From positions 8,681 through 30,732 of the forward strand of contig CAZWUZ010000012.1 in the NCBI GenBank assembly GCA_964637655.1: 22,052 bases of DNA, written 5' to 3'. The position numbers and the translations under genes are program-made. The notes beneath the pieces were generated by a model, which worked only from the letters and a program-made list of their open reading frames with translations, did not search any database and had not been told where the DNA came from. This DNA is from CAZWUZ01 sp964637655 [NCBI: uncultured bacterium]. GTDB taxonomy: Bacteria; DAOPZR01. Positions 1 to 7,654 of this stretch are shown piece by piece (within the stretch, counting starts at the first letter, position 1; each line of letters begins with the position of its first letter).

Positions 1-2
1 GG

Positions 3-98
3 CAGGACGCCACCATTGGCTTTTTCCGCATTGCCTTGATGTTTATCCGCAGGCGCGGCGTGCCTTTTGTCAACTGCCGCATACCGGCACCGGGATGA
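3..98 (+). CDS. C-terminal fragment of an unidentified protein (cut by window edge)
   Basis: An open frame enters from the left edge and stops at a TGA ending at 98. The 31 visible residues include a hydrophobic-basic stretch (IALMFIRRRGVPFVNCR). I do not recognise the family. Its orientation matches the two membrane-protein genes that follow. It could be chance, because only 31 codons are visible and a second frame is also open to about position 121. Confidence 0.25.
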   Translation, partial: QDATIGFFRIALMFIRRRGVPFVNCRIPAPG

Positions 99-255
99 GT
101 ACTGAGCCGCACGCACCCTGATGGCGCGCGCGACGGCTGCGAACATCCGTCAGGCAAATGCGGCTCTTGCCAATGGTGAGCAGGCAGCGTCACCGGTACA
201 CTATGAGGAGACAGGCGTCCAGCGGCATCGCGGACGCGGAAAGCAGGCATTGACC

Positions 256-615
256 ATGGATTCAACCATCTCCCCGACGACCACCCCGCTGTATCGCGGC
301 ACGCAAATCGCCTGGTATCTGCTCTACTTTGCGGAAGCGCTGCTGGCACTGCGTTTCGTGTTGAAACTGCTGGGCGCTAACACGGAAGCCGCGTTCACCA
401 GTTTCATCTATGGCCTCAGCGCCGTCCTGGCCGCGCCCTTCCTGAGCGTTTTCAACATCACCAGGGTGCAGGGCAGCATATTTGAGTGGACGACGCTGCT
501 GGCCATGTTCTTTTACTGGCTGCTGGCGATGGCCATCATCCGGCTGCTGGTGATGGGCAAGTCGGTCTCCACGCCGGAAGCGGCGGCGAAACTGGACCGT
601 GCCGGGAAAGGCTGA
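256..615 (+). CDS. YggT-family small membrane protein
   Basis: This 119-residue integral membrane protein has about three hydrophobic segments near residues 16-38, 46-66 and 78-98. Between them lies the pattern typical of YggT-like proteins: a helix ending LRFVLKLLGAN, then FIYGLSAVLAAPF, then FEWTTLLAM. YggT proteins are poorly characterised inner-membrane proteins, linked in some bacteria to osmotic stress or division, so no function is claimed. The ATG at 256 was chosen because the hydrophobic core starts soon after it. An in-frame ATG at 121 would add a 45-residue basic, low-hydrophobicity extension. Some YggT relatives carry such a tail, and neither start has a strong ribosome-binding site. 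The next gene starts 32 nt downstream on the same strand, which suggests co-transcription. Confidence 0.75.
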   Translation: MDSTISPTTTPLYRGTQIAWYLLYFAEALLALRFVLKLLGANTEAAFTSFIYGLSAVLAAPFLSVFNITRVQGSIFEWTTLLAMFFYWLLAMAIIRLLVMGKSVSTPEAAAKLDRAGKG

Positions 616-647
616 GTAGCAGCTCGAGTACGGCTCACGGAAGAGCG

Positions 648-1409
648 GTGCCCCCCGTGCGCGTTCGCCAGGTGCTGCGGTGGGGCCTGTACGGTACGCT
701 GATTATTCTGCTGCTCCTGGCCCTCCGTTCGCTGCCGCTGGCGCCATTCATTATCAGTTCCTCGCTGTTTGTGGAGGGTCATGGTGTCCTTGCCCTCGTC
801 CTGTACGGGATCATTTATGTCGCCGCCGCGCTACTCTGCCTGCCGGTGCTGCCACTGACCATCGGTGCCGGGTTGCTGTTCGGCATATGGTCAGGCACCC
901 TCGTGGTTACATGCGCCACGACAACCGCGGCAGTCATCGCCTTCCTGCTCGGACGTTCCACCGCCCGGGCGCGGATCCGGCGGCTGGCCGCGCGTTTCCC
1001 CCGGTTCGACGCGGTCGATCGCGCGGTCAAGCAGGAGGGATGGCGGATCATTTTCCTGCTGCGACTCGTTGCCTTTATCCCGCTTGGCCTCAGCAATTAC
1101 CTGTACGGGATAACCGCGATCACCATCATCCCGTACACCGTCGCGACCTGCATGGCGATGCTGCCCGGAACGATATTTTATGTCTATCTCGGCTCGATTG
1201 GCCGGCAGGGTTTGCTGACCGGAACGCTGGCCGGCGCCGATTACCTGATTATCGCCGTGGCGCTGACCATGAAAATACTGATCGTCAGTTACGTGGTCCG
1301 CCGCGTCAGGCGGGCAATGGCTGCGTCACCGTCGGACAAGCCGCGGAAATTTACGGTTGCAGCGTCAGGTCCCTCTGGCCAAAGAGCCAGAGAGTCACTG
1401 AGCCAGTGA
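648..1409 (+). CDS. TVP38/TMEM64 family (VTT-domain) membrane protein
   Basis: This 253-residue polytopic protein has hydrophobic segments near residues 13-35, 46-68, 70-100, 134-152, 160-185 and 195-217. The VTT/DedA-type core is visible: GAGLLFGIWSGT (about 73-84), a basic cytoplasmic loop RSTARARIRRLAARFPRF, then LLRLVAFIPLGLSNYLYG (about 137-154). VTT-domain proteins are implicated in lipid scrambling or membrane homeostasis; a role here is inferred. The start is a GTG at 648 behind GGAAGAG (639-645), and another in-frame GTG at 657 is equally plausible. Upstream in-frame ATGs overlap the YggT gene and were not preferred. The C-terminal tail (residues 225-253) is hydrophilic, and its codons form two back-to-back hairpins. 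Confidence 0.85.
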   Translation: MPPVRVRQVLRWGLYGTLIILLLLALRSLPLAPFIISSSLFVEGHGVLALVLYGIIYVAAALLCLPVLPLTIGAGLLFGIWSGTLVVTCATTTAAVIAFLLGRSTARARIRRLAARFPRFDAVDRAVKQEGWRIIFLLRLVAFIPLGLSNYLYGITAITIIPYTVATCMAMLPGTIFYVYLGSIGRQGLLTGTLAGADYLIIAVALTMKILIVSYVVRRVRRAMAASPSDKPRKFTVAASGPSGQRARESLSQ

Positions 1410-1410
1410 C
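1373..1410 (+). terminator. Two adjacent hairpins over the stop codon of the VTT gene
   Basis: CTCTGGC (1373-1379) pairs with GCCAGAG (1386-1392) across a 6-nt loop. GTCACTG (1394-1400) pairs with CAGTGAC (1404-1410) across a 3-nt loop. Both arms are perfect 7-mers and the second hairpin covers the TGA. Only a weak T-rich stretch follows (near 1419-1425), so this is a candidate termination or mRNA-end structure rather than a textbook terminator. Confidence 0.35.
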
Positions 1411-1623
1411 CCAGCAATCCTTTCTTGGTAGGCATTTCATTCAGCAGGTTTCAGCCGGTGCGGTTTCGCATTCCTCTGCTTTCCCGCTTGCATAGAGTAG
1501 CTTGAGCCCTGTCCCCGGGCGAGCTGATATGCCAGCACACTCCATGGATTCCGCAGTATCTCAATCGTTCTGTCTCAATCGTTCCTACGGACTAACAAAC
1601 ATTTTTTCGACAGCCAACTTGTC
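1411..1623. other. Intergenic stretch with a 12-bp tandem repeat
   Basis: No convincing gene was seen. A 75-codon frame at 1502-1729 has no family signal, no ribosome-binding site and runs through the hairpin at 1629-1650. TCTCAATCGTTC occurs twice, at 1559-1570 and 1573-1584, separated by TG. This is a convergent intergenic region, where the + strand membrane genes meet the - strand defence operon. Confidence 0.5.
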
Positions 1624-1650
1624 AAAACAAAGGCCCGCTACCCGGCCTTT
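1624..1650 (-). terminator. Rho-independent terminator of the restriction operon
   Basis: Read on the minus strand, AAAGGCC (1650-1644) pairs perfectly with GGCCTTT (1635-1629) across an 8-nt loop, and the stem runs into a T-rich tail (TTTGTTTT). It lies about 90 nt beyond the stop of the last operon gene at 1742. On the plus strand the stem is followed by GGG, so it serves the minus-strand operon better. Confidence 0.65.
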
Positions 1651-1741
1651 GGGTGCGCAAATAGAATTTTGCCCCCCCGACAATTACGGCGTATCCCGCC
1701 GTCAGCCGCGCCCAGTCGTACGCCTGTGAACGAGCACATGC

Positions 1742-4258
1742 TCACCCCGGCACATTCTCAAACACCCCGAGCGCATCCTGCCGCGTCAAGACCGTGTCGT
1801 AGAGGCCGACGTCCTCGCCTTCGTGCTTGTTGATCCCGGTGTAACTCAAACTGGCATCTTCGTAGCGTTTGAACTTGTAGACCGCATCGTTCATTAAAGC
1901 GCTATTGAAGATGCCGAGGCTCACGAGGAGTTCAAAATCCTTGACGGTCAAGCCGGTTACTTTCTTGAACAATCCGGGTTCCAGTTGGGTGATGACATCC
2001 TGCAAACACCGTTCGCGATAGTCGGTCAGATACATGAAGATCGGGACCCGCGTCGCGAACTTGACGAGTTTCTCCTGAATCTGTTTCCGCATACTTTTAT
2101 ATTTCTTTTCCTCTTCGGTCAGTTCCTGCTTTTCCCGGGCGGACAATTCCTTGTCGTTTGCCTCTTTCCGCGCCTTCGTCACGGCGTCGGACTTGTTGAT
2201 AATCGTCTTGATGTCCTGATTCAGGTTCCGGAACCCTTCAATGCTCATCAGCGCGGCCATGGCTTTCTTGTCAGCCATAAGCCGGCGCAAGGTGTCGTTA
2301 TCCACATTTACCAGCAAAGCGCTTTCCCAGCGCCGCGCCAGCAGGGTCGCGGTGGTCCCGCTCATCGCCATGTCGAGAATGCCCGCGGCGTCTATCTGCT
2401 TCATCGAACTGCCGTCATAGGCCAGAACCGGCAGGAAACTGATAAACTCCTCAACTTTCTTTTCGGGATTGGACTCATTCACATTCAGCCGGCAACTGTA
2501 GTCAGCAATCTGCCGCAAAGCACGATCCGGTGCGAAATCAAAGACGTAACACTCTTCCTTGATAATCTGCTCTTCGTTCGGGGACGCGCCGTCGGGGTTG
2601 CGGACGGTCCATGGCGACTGCACCCGAAAGGCGGCTTGAAAATAGGTTTCCGGACTGGACGAGTTGCGGAGCATGAGAATCCCCGTCCACGGCTTGACCG
2701 TCACACCCGTGGTCAGTTTGCCGCAGGAAAGGGTTATGGATTTGGTCTTGAGCGGATCATCCATGGCCTCCAGCACGGGCGGCAGGGCATTCACCCCGAT
2801 CCCGGCGGCGTTTCCCGCCGCCACGACAATCCGGTAGTCGTGATAGAAGCGGTTATGCTTCTTCGCCATCAGGTTCCGCATGGCATGACACGCGGCAACG
2901 CTCGGGAGAAACCAAAAAGTGTGCGCCACGATATTCAGCAATCGGATATCCGAGAACGGCATAGGCGGCTTTTGCGCCCCGAGTTTCAGATTGTCAACAC
3001 TGGTCGGCACAAACGCGCCGCGAATCAAATCGAGCCACTTTTGCACTTCATCCCCGTACTTGAACTTCGCCTGTTCGCCGACGCCCTCCGCCGAGAAAAA
3101 TACGTTGAGATCGAACTCATTGAACTCGCCCTGCATGGCGATTTCCCGGATTGCATCCGGCAACTGGTAGGTCATCAGCACCATGCGCGGAAGCGCGGCG
3201 TAGGGATTGTCCGGGGTTTTCCATTCCTGCTTCGCCCGCTGCTCGTCCGCATAGGTCCAGTTGAATATTTGCTCCTCGATGAACTCGCCCGACGCAATAG
3301 CCCGGAACGGCGTGCCGGACAGGTAAAGATAGCCGTTCGTCGTGATGGGCATGATGTCTTCGTCGAAGTACTCGATGCCCTCGCCCCGGGCAAATTCGGC
3401 TTCCCGCTTGTCCTCGGACTCGAACAGTTCCTTCGCGCTCTCGCGCCAGGCGCCGTAATGGTATTCGTCCAGAATCACACAATCCCAGTTGGTCGCATGG
3501 ACCCATTCATTTTTGGTCTTGATCCCGCCCGAGCCGGGGTTGCGACCCAGGTAGTCCTGAAACGACCCGAAACAGACAATGGGCTTTTTCTTGTTGGCAG
3601 CCGCATACGAAAGACCGCCCGGCTTGATGAACTGCCAGCCATTGAAATCCACATGGCACTTCAAGTCATCTTCCCATGCGCTTTGCACCGCCGGCTTGAA
3701 GGTCAGCACTAGCACCTTCCGCCACCCCATTTTCAGCGCCAGTTGATAGGCGGCGAACGTCTTGCCGAATCGCATCTTGGCGTTCCACAGGAAGTGCGGC
3801 GGCTTTTTCTTATTGCCTCTTTCCTTGCGCCAACTGGCAAAGTAGGCGGCCGTCTTCCCGACCGCCGCTTGCTGCTCCGGCCGCATCTTGAAATCAAGCG
3901 ACCGGTTCTCCTCGTTCAGTTGGCCGGTCCGCACGGCAATTATCGCCGCCTTCAGTTGGTCAACCGTGCACTGGAACCATTCTCCGTCCGGGTTCCCAAC
4001 CCCGTTGATCCGCAGCATCCGGTGGACGTCATGGTCCGTGAACACGGTGCCATCACTACGCATGGCCGGCTCCTCCAGCACAATCCGATAGGGCGGCTTG
4101 CCGGGTTTTCTGATCGGGTACTGCTGCGCCACGCGACTCGCTGCATCCACCGTGGTATAGCCGACCTTGAGCAACCCGTCATACTGCGGGTTCGTGTCAG
4201 CGTAGGCGTAAATCGCGGGTCGTGATTCCGGGCGCGCGGGGAAGAAACCCTTACCCAT
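1742..4258 (-). CDS. GIY-YIG nuclease - DEAD/DEAH helicase fusion (restriction/defence protein)
   Basis: The protein has 838 residues. The N-terminus (about 14-105) looks like a T5orf172/GIY-YIG nuclease: IYAY, then LLKVGYT, a conserved Arg (SRV), the FTDHDVHRML helix, and GEWFQC with the usual late Glu-Trp-Phe. A superfamily-2 helicase follows. It has a motif I variant AKMRFGKTF (160-168), motif II DEYH (264-267), motif III SGTPFR (314-319), and motif V/VI-like LTTGVTVKPW and FQAAFRVQSPW. It is likely the ATP-driven translocating and cutting partner of the methylases in this operon. The ATG at 4258 follows GGAGG with 9-nt spacing and overlaps the previous stop by 8 nt. A TTG at 4285 would add nine residues. 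It is the last gene before the terminator. The fusion belongs to a recurring family beside these methylases; its restriction activity is inferred. Confidence 0.85.
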   Translation of the reverse strand: MGKGFFPARPESRPAIYAYADTNPQYDGLLKVGYTTVDAASRVAQQYPIRKPGKPPYRIVLEEPAMRSDGTVFTDHDVHRMLRINGVGNPDGEWFQCTVDQLKAAIIAVRTGQLNEENRSLDFKMRPEQQAAVGKTAAYFASWRKERGNKKKPPHFLWNAKMRFGKTFAAYQLALKMGWRKVLVLTFKPAVQSAWEDDLKCHVDFNGWQFIKPGGLSYAAANKKKPIVCFGSFQDYLGRNPGSGGIKTKNEWVHATNWDCVILDEYHYGAWRESAKELFESEDKREAEFARGEGIEYFDEDIMPITTNGYLYLSGTPFRAIASGEFIEEQIFNWTYADEQRAKQEWKTPDNPYAALPRMVLMTYQLPDAIREIAMQGEFNEFDLNVFFSAEGVGEQAKFKYGDEVQKWLDLIRGAFVPTSVDNLKLGAQKPPMPFSDIRLLNIVAHTFWFLPSVAACHAMRNLMAKKHNRFYHDYRIVVAAGNAAGIGVNALPPVLEAMDDPLKTKSITLSCGKLTTGVTVKPWTGILMLRNSSSPETYFQAAFRVQSPWTVRNPDGASPNEEQIIKEECYVFDFAPDRALRQIADYSCRLNVNESNPEKKVEEFISFLPVLAYDGSSMKQIDAAGILDMAMSGTTATLLARRWESALLVNVDNDTLRRLMADKKAMAALMSIEGFRNLNQDIKTIINKSDAVTKARKEANDKELSAREKQELTEEEKKYKSMRKQIQEKLVKFATRVPIFMYLTDYRERCLQDVITQLEPGLFKKVTGLTVKDFELLVSLGIFNSALMNDAVYKFKRYEDASLSYTGINKHEGEDVGLYDTVLTRQDALGVFENVPG

Positions 4259-5507
4259 GGGCTCGCTCCTCCCGGGCGGTTTCAATCAGCCGGCGTTCCT
4301 TCTCGACCTCCAACCGCAGCCGCTCCTCCGTCGGCAGGCACAGCATATACTTGGAGGCGAATATCCGCTTGCGGTCGTTCAATACCGAATACTTGACCAC
4401 CGTTTCGTTCTTCTCCGTGCAAAGGATCAAGCCAATGGTCGGATTGTCATCCGGCGCAACAAACAGATCGTCATACATCCGCACATAGCCGTCCATCTGA
4501 CCGACATCCGCATGGGTCAGTTCGTCCACCTTCAGGTCAATCAACAGATAGAACTTCAGGCGGCAATGATAGAAAACCAGATCAATATAGCGGTCCTGCT
4601 CCGCGAGGCGGATATGCTTCTGGCGGGCGACGAAGGCGAACCCATTGCCGAGTTCCAGCAGAAACCGCTGCAGATGCGTGATGATGGCCCGTTCCAGATC
4701 CGATTCCCGGAATGCGGCCACCTCCGGCAAATCCAGAAACTCGAGGACGTAGGGGTTTTTCAGTTCGTCAATGGCGGGGGTGACCGGAACCGGCAGTCGC
4801 CGTCCGTCCGCCAGCATTTTTGCCGGCTTGCGGCTCTTCAGAATGCGTTCGTGGTAATACGAGTGAATCTGCCGCTCCAAGGTGCGCTTGTCCCAGCCGC
4901 CGGCGACGGCTTCGCGCTCGTAGAAATTGCGCGCCTCCACATTCTCCACCCGCATCAGCACGCGATAATGCGACCAGGAAAGCTGCGGTGAAAATCCCTC
5001 CGATGCATCACTACCCGTCCGGACTCCCTTTTCTTTATGCGGCAATTCTTTTCCCGTTGGGGAGAGAATTGCCGTCTCCGAAGATTCAGTACCCACCGGG
5101 TACTGAATTCTCCCATCCACAGATTTAGTACCCACTGGGTACTGAATTCGGCGATCCATTACAACTCTTTCGCTGTACGCAAGATATAGCTTCCTGAAAT
5201 TCTGGAGGTTGGGGACGGAAAAACCATTTCCGTACCGTTGCGTCAGTCGCGCGGACAAGTCTGACAGCATCTGCTTGCCGTACTCCGCCCGCCCTTTGCC
5301 GCGCTGGACCTCCTCCACGATTTCACGCCCGATCAGCCAGTACGCCAGCACCATGTTCGTATTGACCGCACGGACCACGTTCCCACGCGCCTGGTCAAGA
5401 ATCGAAACAACCCGATCAAAGAGCGGGGGAACAGCACCCGCCGCGGATGCCCGCGAATGGTCTTTCTGTTTCCTGCCCCTCTGCGTAATCCGCGGATTCT
5501 TACTCAC
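4251..5507 (-). CDS. DUF1016/YhcG-family PDDEXK nuclease
   Basis: This 418-residue protein has an N-terminal DUF1016 domain (about 25-110; AYWLIGREIVEEVQRGKGRA, then LSARLTQRYGNGFSVPNLQNF). A variable linker follows, then FSPQLSWSHYRVLMRVE and a C-terminal PD-(D/E)XK core, RYIDLVFYH then LLIDLKVDEL, which supplies the Asp and Asp-Leu-Lys elements. YhcG proteins often sit inside restriction loci and are thought to act with or on them; the exact role is not settled. The start is GTG at 5507, behind GGAGG with 6-nt spacing, and overlaps the methylase stop by 8 nt (GTGAGTAA). The linker is unusual, with three 13-residue units (RIQYPVGT..., RIQYPVGT..., AILSPTGKEL...) encoded by palindromic DNA at 5040-5147. 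Confidence 0.88.
   Translation of the reverse strand: MSKNPRITQRGRKQKDHSRASAAGAVPPLFDRVVSILDQARGNVVRAVNTNMVLAYWLIGREIVEEVQRGKGRAEYGKQMLSDLSARLTQRYGNGFSVPNLQNFRKLYLAYSERVVMDRRIQYPVGTKSVDGRIQYPVGTESSETAILSPTGKELPHKEKGVRTGSDASEGFSPQLSWSHYRVLMRVENVEARNFYEREAVAGGWDKRTLERQIHSYYHERILKSRKPAKMLADGRRLPVPVTPAIDELKNPYVLEFLDLPEVAAFRESDLERAIITHLQRFLLELGNGFAFVARQKHIRLAEQDRYIDLVFYHCRLKFYLLIDLKVDELTHADVGQMDGYVRMYDDLFVAPDDNPTIGLILCTEKNETVVKYSVLNDRKRIFASKYMLCLPTEERLRLEVEKERRLIETAREERAHG
5040..5147 (-). repeat. Three palindromes with exact 39-bp period inside the YhcG gene
   Basis: Palindrome centres lie at about 5057, 5096 and 5135, each 39 bp (13 codons) apart. The middle copy (5084-5108) has perfect 11-bp arms, ATTCAGTACCC and GGGTACTGAAT, around ACC. 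The 5123-5147 copy has the same arms with one mismatch. The 5040-5074 copy is a diverged member with GGCAATTCT/AGAATTGCC outer arms and a G-U-tolerant inner stem. The array is in frame and encodes the variable linker of the nuclease. Confidence 0.9.
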
Positions 5508-7011
5508 CGCTCGCCTCCAGCGGACGAATCATGGACTCGATGAAGGCGATGTCGCCTTTGCTCAGGTTATACTTTTTATAGAGTTTCTCGTCCGTCCAAT
5601 TGCGGTCCCATTGCTGCTGCGGTACCCAAGTGTACGTCGAGCGGGTGGCATGCTGGGTGATCTTGCGCAACGAAATAAGAAAACGGAAGAATCTGGTACG
5701 CAGGTAGCTATTGAGGCTGGCGGCCTCCTTTTTCGAGCCGACATAAAAAAACAAGTAAGTCTGCGTACATACCGACGGGGAGCCAGCGATGAAACTTGGG
5801 CCGAGTACCGTTGCTGGACGAGTGCCGCGTTCACCGTAAGCAGCTGGGACCATTACCTTCCACGTGTCAATTAGCTGCGGGCTCTTTTCTACGTCCTTAC
5901 GGTTGATCCATCCGATCAGCCTTTTGCCTTGCCGATTGTAGTGCAGCGCGACATCGTTTGGTCGTTGCTTCTCATGGAAACCGTCGAAGTTGGAGGTCCA
6001 GCCGAATTCCTTGTCCGCGGACAAAATGTCGATAATCGACTTTTCTCCCGCGTTCAGGACTTTCCGGAGAATCTTCAGCGCCCGACTGTCTCGGACGAGT
6101 ATGTCGTATTCATTCAAGTTGCGTGCGACCGGACCACTAATATCATCCCCGCTGATCGTCGTAACCTCACAATCCCCCTCGTTGTCGCGGTCCCATAGAA
6201 AAAAGCAGACCCCACCCTCAAAATCCACTCCCGGGAAGACTTCATCCATTCGCTCGTAATCAACCAGCTTTCGGATTCGCCGATCTTCCAGCATCGAGCG
6301 GCGAAAGTCGGACAGCCCCAGTCCGCTGGCCATCCAACGCGATGGGATGATCATGGAAAGAAAACGCGGGTTCATCTTTTTCGCCTGGTCCACGAACTTG
6401 TTGTAGATGGGGATATCACGCGTGCCGCCGTCCGATCCCATTTGATACGGCGGATTGCCGATAATAACATCAAATTTCATTTTGAAAACCTCCTCTGCAG
6501 ATTCAACGTGGATAAATTGATAGGCGTGGCTTTCCAATTCTGTACCGCGGTCGTACTCGCCTTTTCTTGCGCCGCAAAATACGCACCGCCCGTTCTTCCA
6601 AGTGTGTTCCACGCGCTTGAAGCGGATGTTGCCTTGCGGATTGTCAAACGAATCGCAGACGGAATACTTCCCGTTCGCGGTCTTGGAGCAATACACCGAC
6701 CGGCGGGCCAGCAGTACGGTCAGCTCCGTGATGGCAAGGCCGTAGATCTGGTTTTTGAAGATGTGGTTTATCCGCTGCTGGCGGTCGGGAATTTGCTTTT
6801 CCAGCCCTTTATCGAGGCGCTTGGCCATCTCGCGCAAGAATACGCCGGATTTACAGCCGGGATCGAGGAACGTGGCGTTCCTGTCGCTCCAGAGGTCCGC
6901 CGGTAGCAGGTCGAGAATCCGGTTCGCCAGTTGCGGCGGCGTAAATACCTCGTCGCTGCTAAGGTTGGCGATGCAGGTGAGAACGTCGGGGTTGTAGCCG
7001 CCGCTAACCAT
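5500..7011 (-). CDS. Eco57I-type adenine DNA methylase with NPPY motif
   Basis: This 503-residue protein starts with SSDEVFTPPQLANRILDLLP (about 18-37), a motif-X-like segment. An unusual motif I, FLDPGCKSGVFL (48-59), follows, then a probable zinc site (YCSK and GRCVFCG, Cys108/143/146), and the catalytic adenine-methylase motif IV NPPY at 186-189. The C-terminal half (about 240-503) is likely target recognition and ends in IAFIESMIRPLE, which I recognise from relatives. It presumably transfers methyl from SAM to adenine N6. The ATG at 7011 was chosen because it follows GGAG with 7-nt spacing and overlaps the upstream stop by 8 nt (ATGGTTAG). The in-frame ATG at 7167 would add 52 unrelated residues read through the upstream gene. 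The Lys in motif I is typical of this subfamily but poor for ordinary SAM binding. Confidence 0.87.
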   Translation of the reverse strand: MVSGGYNPDVLTCIANLSSDEVFTPPQLANRILDLLPADLWSDRNATFLDPGCKSGVFLREMAKRLDKGLEKQIPDRQQRINHIFKNQIYGLAITELTVLLARRSVYCSKTANGKYSVCDSFDNPQGNIRFKRVEHTWKNGRCVFCGARKGEYDRGTELESHAYQFIHVESAEEVFKMKFDVIIGNPPYQMGSDGGTRDIPIYNKFVDQAKKMNPRFLSMIIPSRWMASGLGLSDFRRSMLEDRRIRKLVDYERMDEVFPGVDFEGGVCFFLWDRDNEGDCEVTTISGDDISGPVARNLNEYDILVRDSRALKILRKVLNAGEKSIIDILSADKEFGWTSNFDGFHEKQRPNDVALHYNRQGKRLIGWINRKDVEKSPQLIDTWKVMVPAAYGERGTRPATVLGPSFIAGSPSVCTQTYLFFYVGSKKEAASLNSYLRTRFFRFLISLRKITQHATRSTYTWVPQQQWDRNWTDEKLYKKYNLSKGDIAFIESMIRPLEASGE

Positions 7012-7654
7012 TGGCGATCTCCAGGAAGTGGATCGGGGGATACTCCCGCTTCGGCTCGGGGATAAACACATCGTCGCCAAGATCGGAGAAAAGCGGCAAC
7101 TCCTTCCAGTCCTCATGAGCCAGCAGCCCGCGAAAGGTAAAATCGCGCCGCTTGAGTTTGCTGCCATTGACCAGCGACCATTCCGACAGAATAATATATT
7201 CCGGGTTCTCGCCCACGGTTTTGAGCGTCAGAGCGTCGCCCCGGATGATGTTGTGCTCAAGGATGAACCGGACCGCCTCCCGGCATTTGTTCTTGGCCCG
7301 GTTTTTGAAAAGCCGCGAGTAATAGTCGCAGTCGAACACGCCGTAGAGCCGATGCCGGCATTGCCGGACATTGTCCTCCAGAATGTCAATGCCATAGATC
7401 GAGGACACGGCCAGGATGGCGTAACGCTCGAAATCCAGTTGCGATTTGCCGTAGCGTTTTTCGACCACGGCCAGTTTCCGCTCCAGAATCGCGGTCAGGA
7501 AGTTCCCGTTACCGCAAGCCGGTTCGAGGAACCGGGATTCGATGCGTTCCGTTTCCTGCTTCACGAGGTCAAGCATGGCATTGACTTCGCGTCTTCCGGT
7601 CAACACCTCACCATGATCCGCGACCCGCTGTTTCGATCTTACCTGTTCTTCCAT
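7004..7654 (-). CDS. N-6 DNA methylase-like subunit (strong SAM motif, no NPPY)
   Basis: This 216-residue protein contains VRSKQRVADHGEV (5-17) and a motif-X variant LTG in place of the usual FTP. It has a clear SAM-binding motif I, FLEPACGNGNFL (42-53), motif II YGIDILEDN (87-95) and RGDAL (138-142). Where the catalytic NPPY would be expected there is ILSEWSLVNG (164-173). It therefore looks SAM-binding but not catalytic by itself and probably partners the NPPY protein translated from the overlapping next gene. The ATG at 7654 was chosen because relatives begin near the RSKQRVADHGE motif; GGGAG lies about 12 nt upstream. In-frame starts at 7711 and 7744 remain possible. It is the first gene of the operon. 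Confidence 0.78.
   Translation of the reverse strand: MEEQVRSKQRVADHGEVLTGRREVNAMLDLVKQETERIESRFLEPACGNGNFLTAILERKLAVVEKRYGKSQLDFERYAILAVSSIYGIDILEDNVRQCRHRLYGVFDCDYYSRLFKNRAKNKCREAVRFILEHNIIRGDALTLKTVGENPEYIILSEWSLVNGSKLKRRDFTFRGLLAHEDWKELPLFSDLGDDVFIPEPKREYPPIHFLEIANG

Noticed and set aside
3-98. C-terminal fragment considered as leucyl/phenylalanyl-tRNA-protein transferase
   Set aside because: The short RRRG...NCR resemblance is weak and the expected following residues are missing.
1502-1729. Open frame of 75 codons between the membrane genes and the defence operon
   Set aside because: No family resemblance and no ribosome-binding site, and it reads through the hairpin at 1629-1650.
1985-3712. 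Long plus-strand open frame (575 codons) opposite the helicase gene
   Set aside because: Antisense shadow of a well-supported gene with helicase and nuclease motifs. Its translation is rich in Arg, His and Gly with no domain signal.
5040-5147. The 39-bp periodic palindromes considered as a CRISPR array
   Set aside because: There are no unique spacers of constant size between identical repeats, the units are in frame inside a gene, and no cas gene is nearby.
1742-7654. Labelling the defence operon as a classical type I (HsdRMS) system
   Set aside because: There is no HsdS specificity subunit with paired recognition domains, and the helicase carries a GIY-YIG domain rather than an HsdR-type nuclease.
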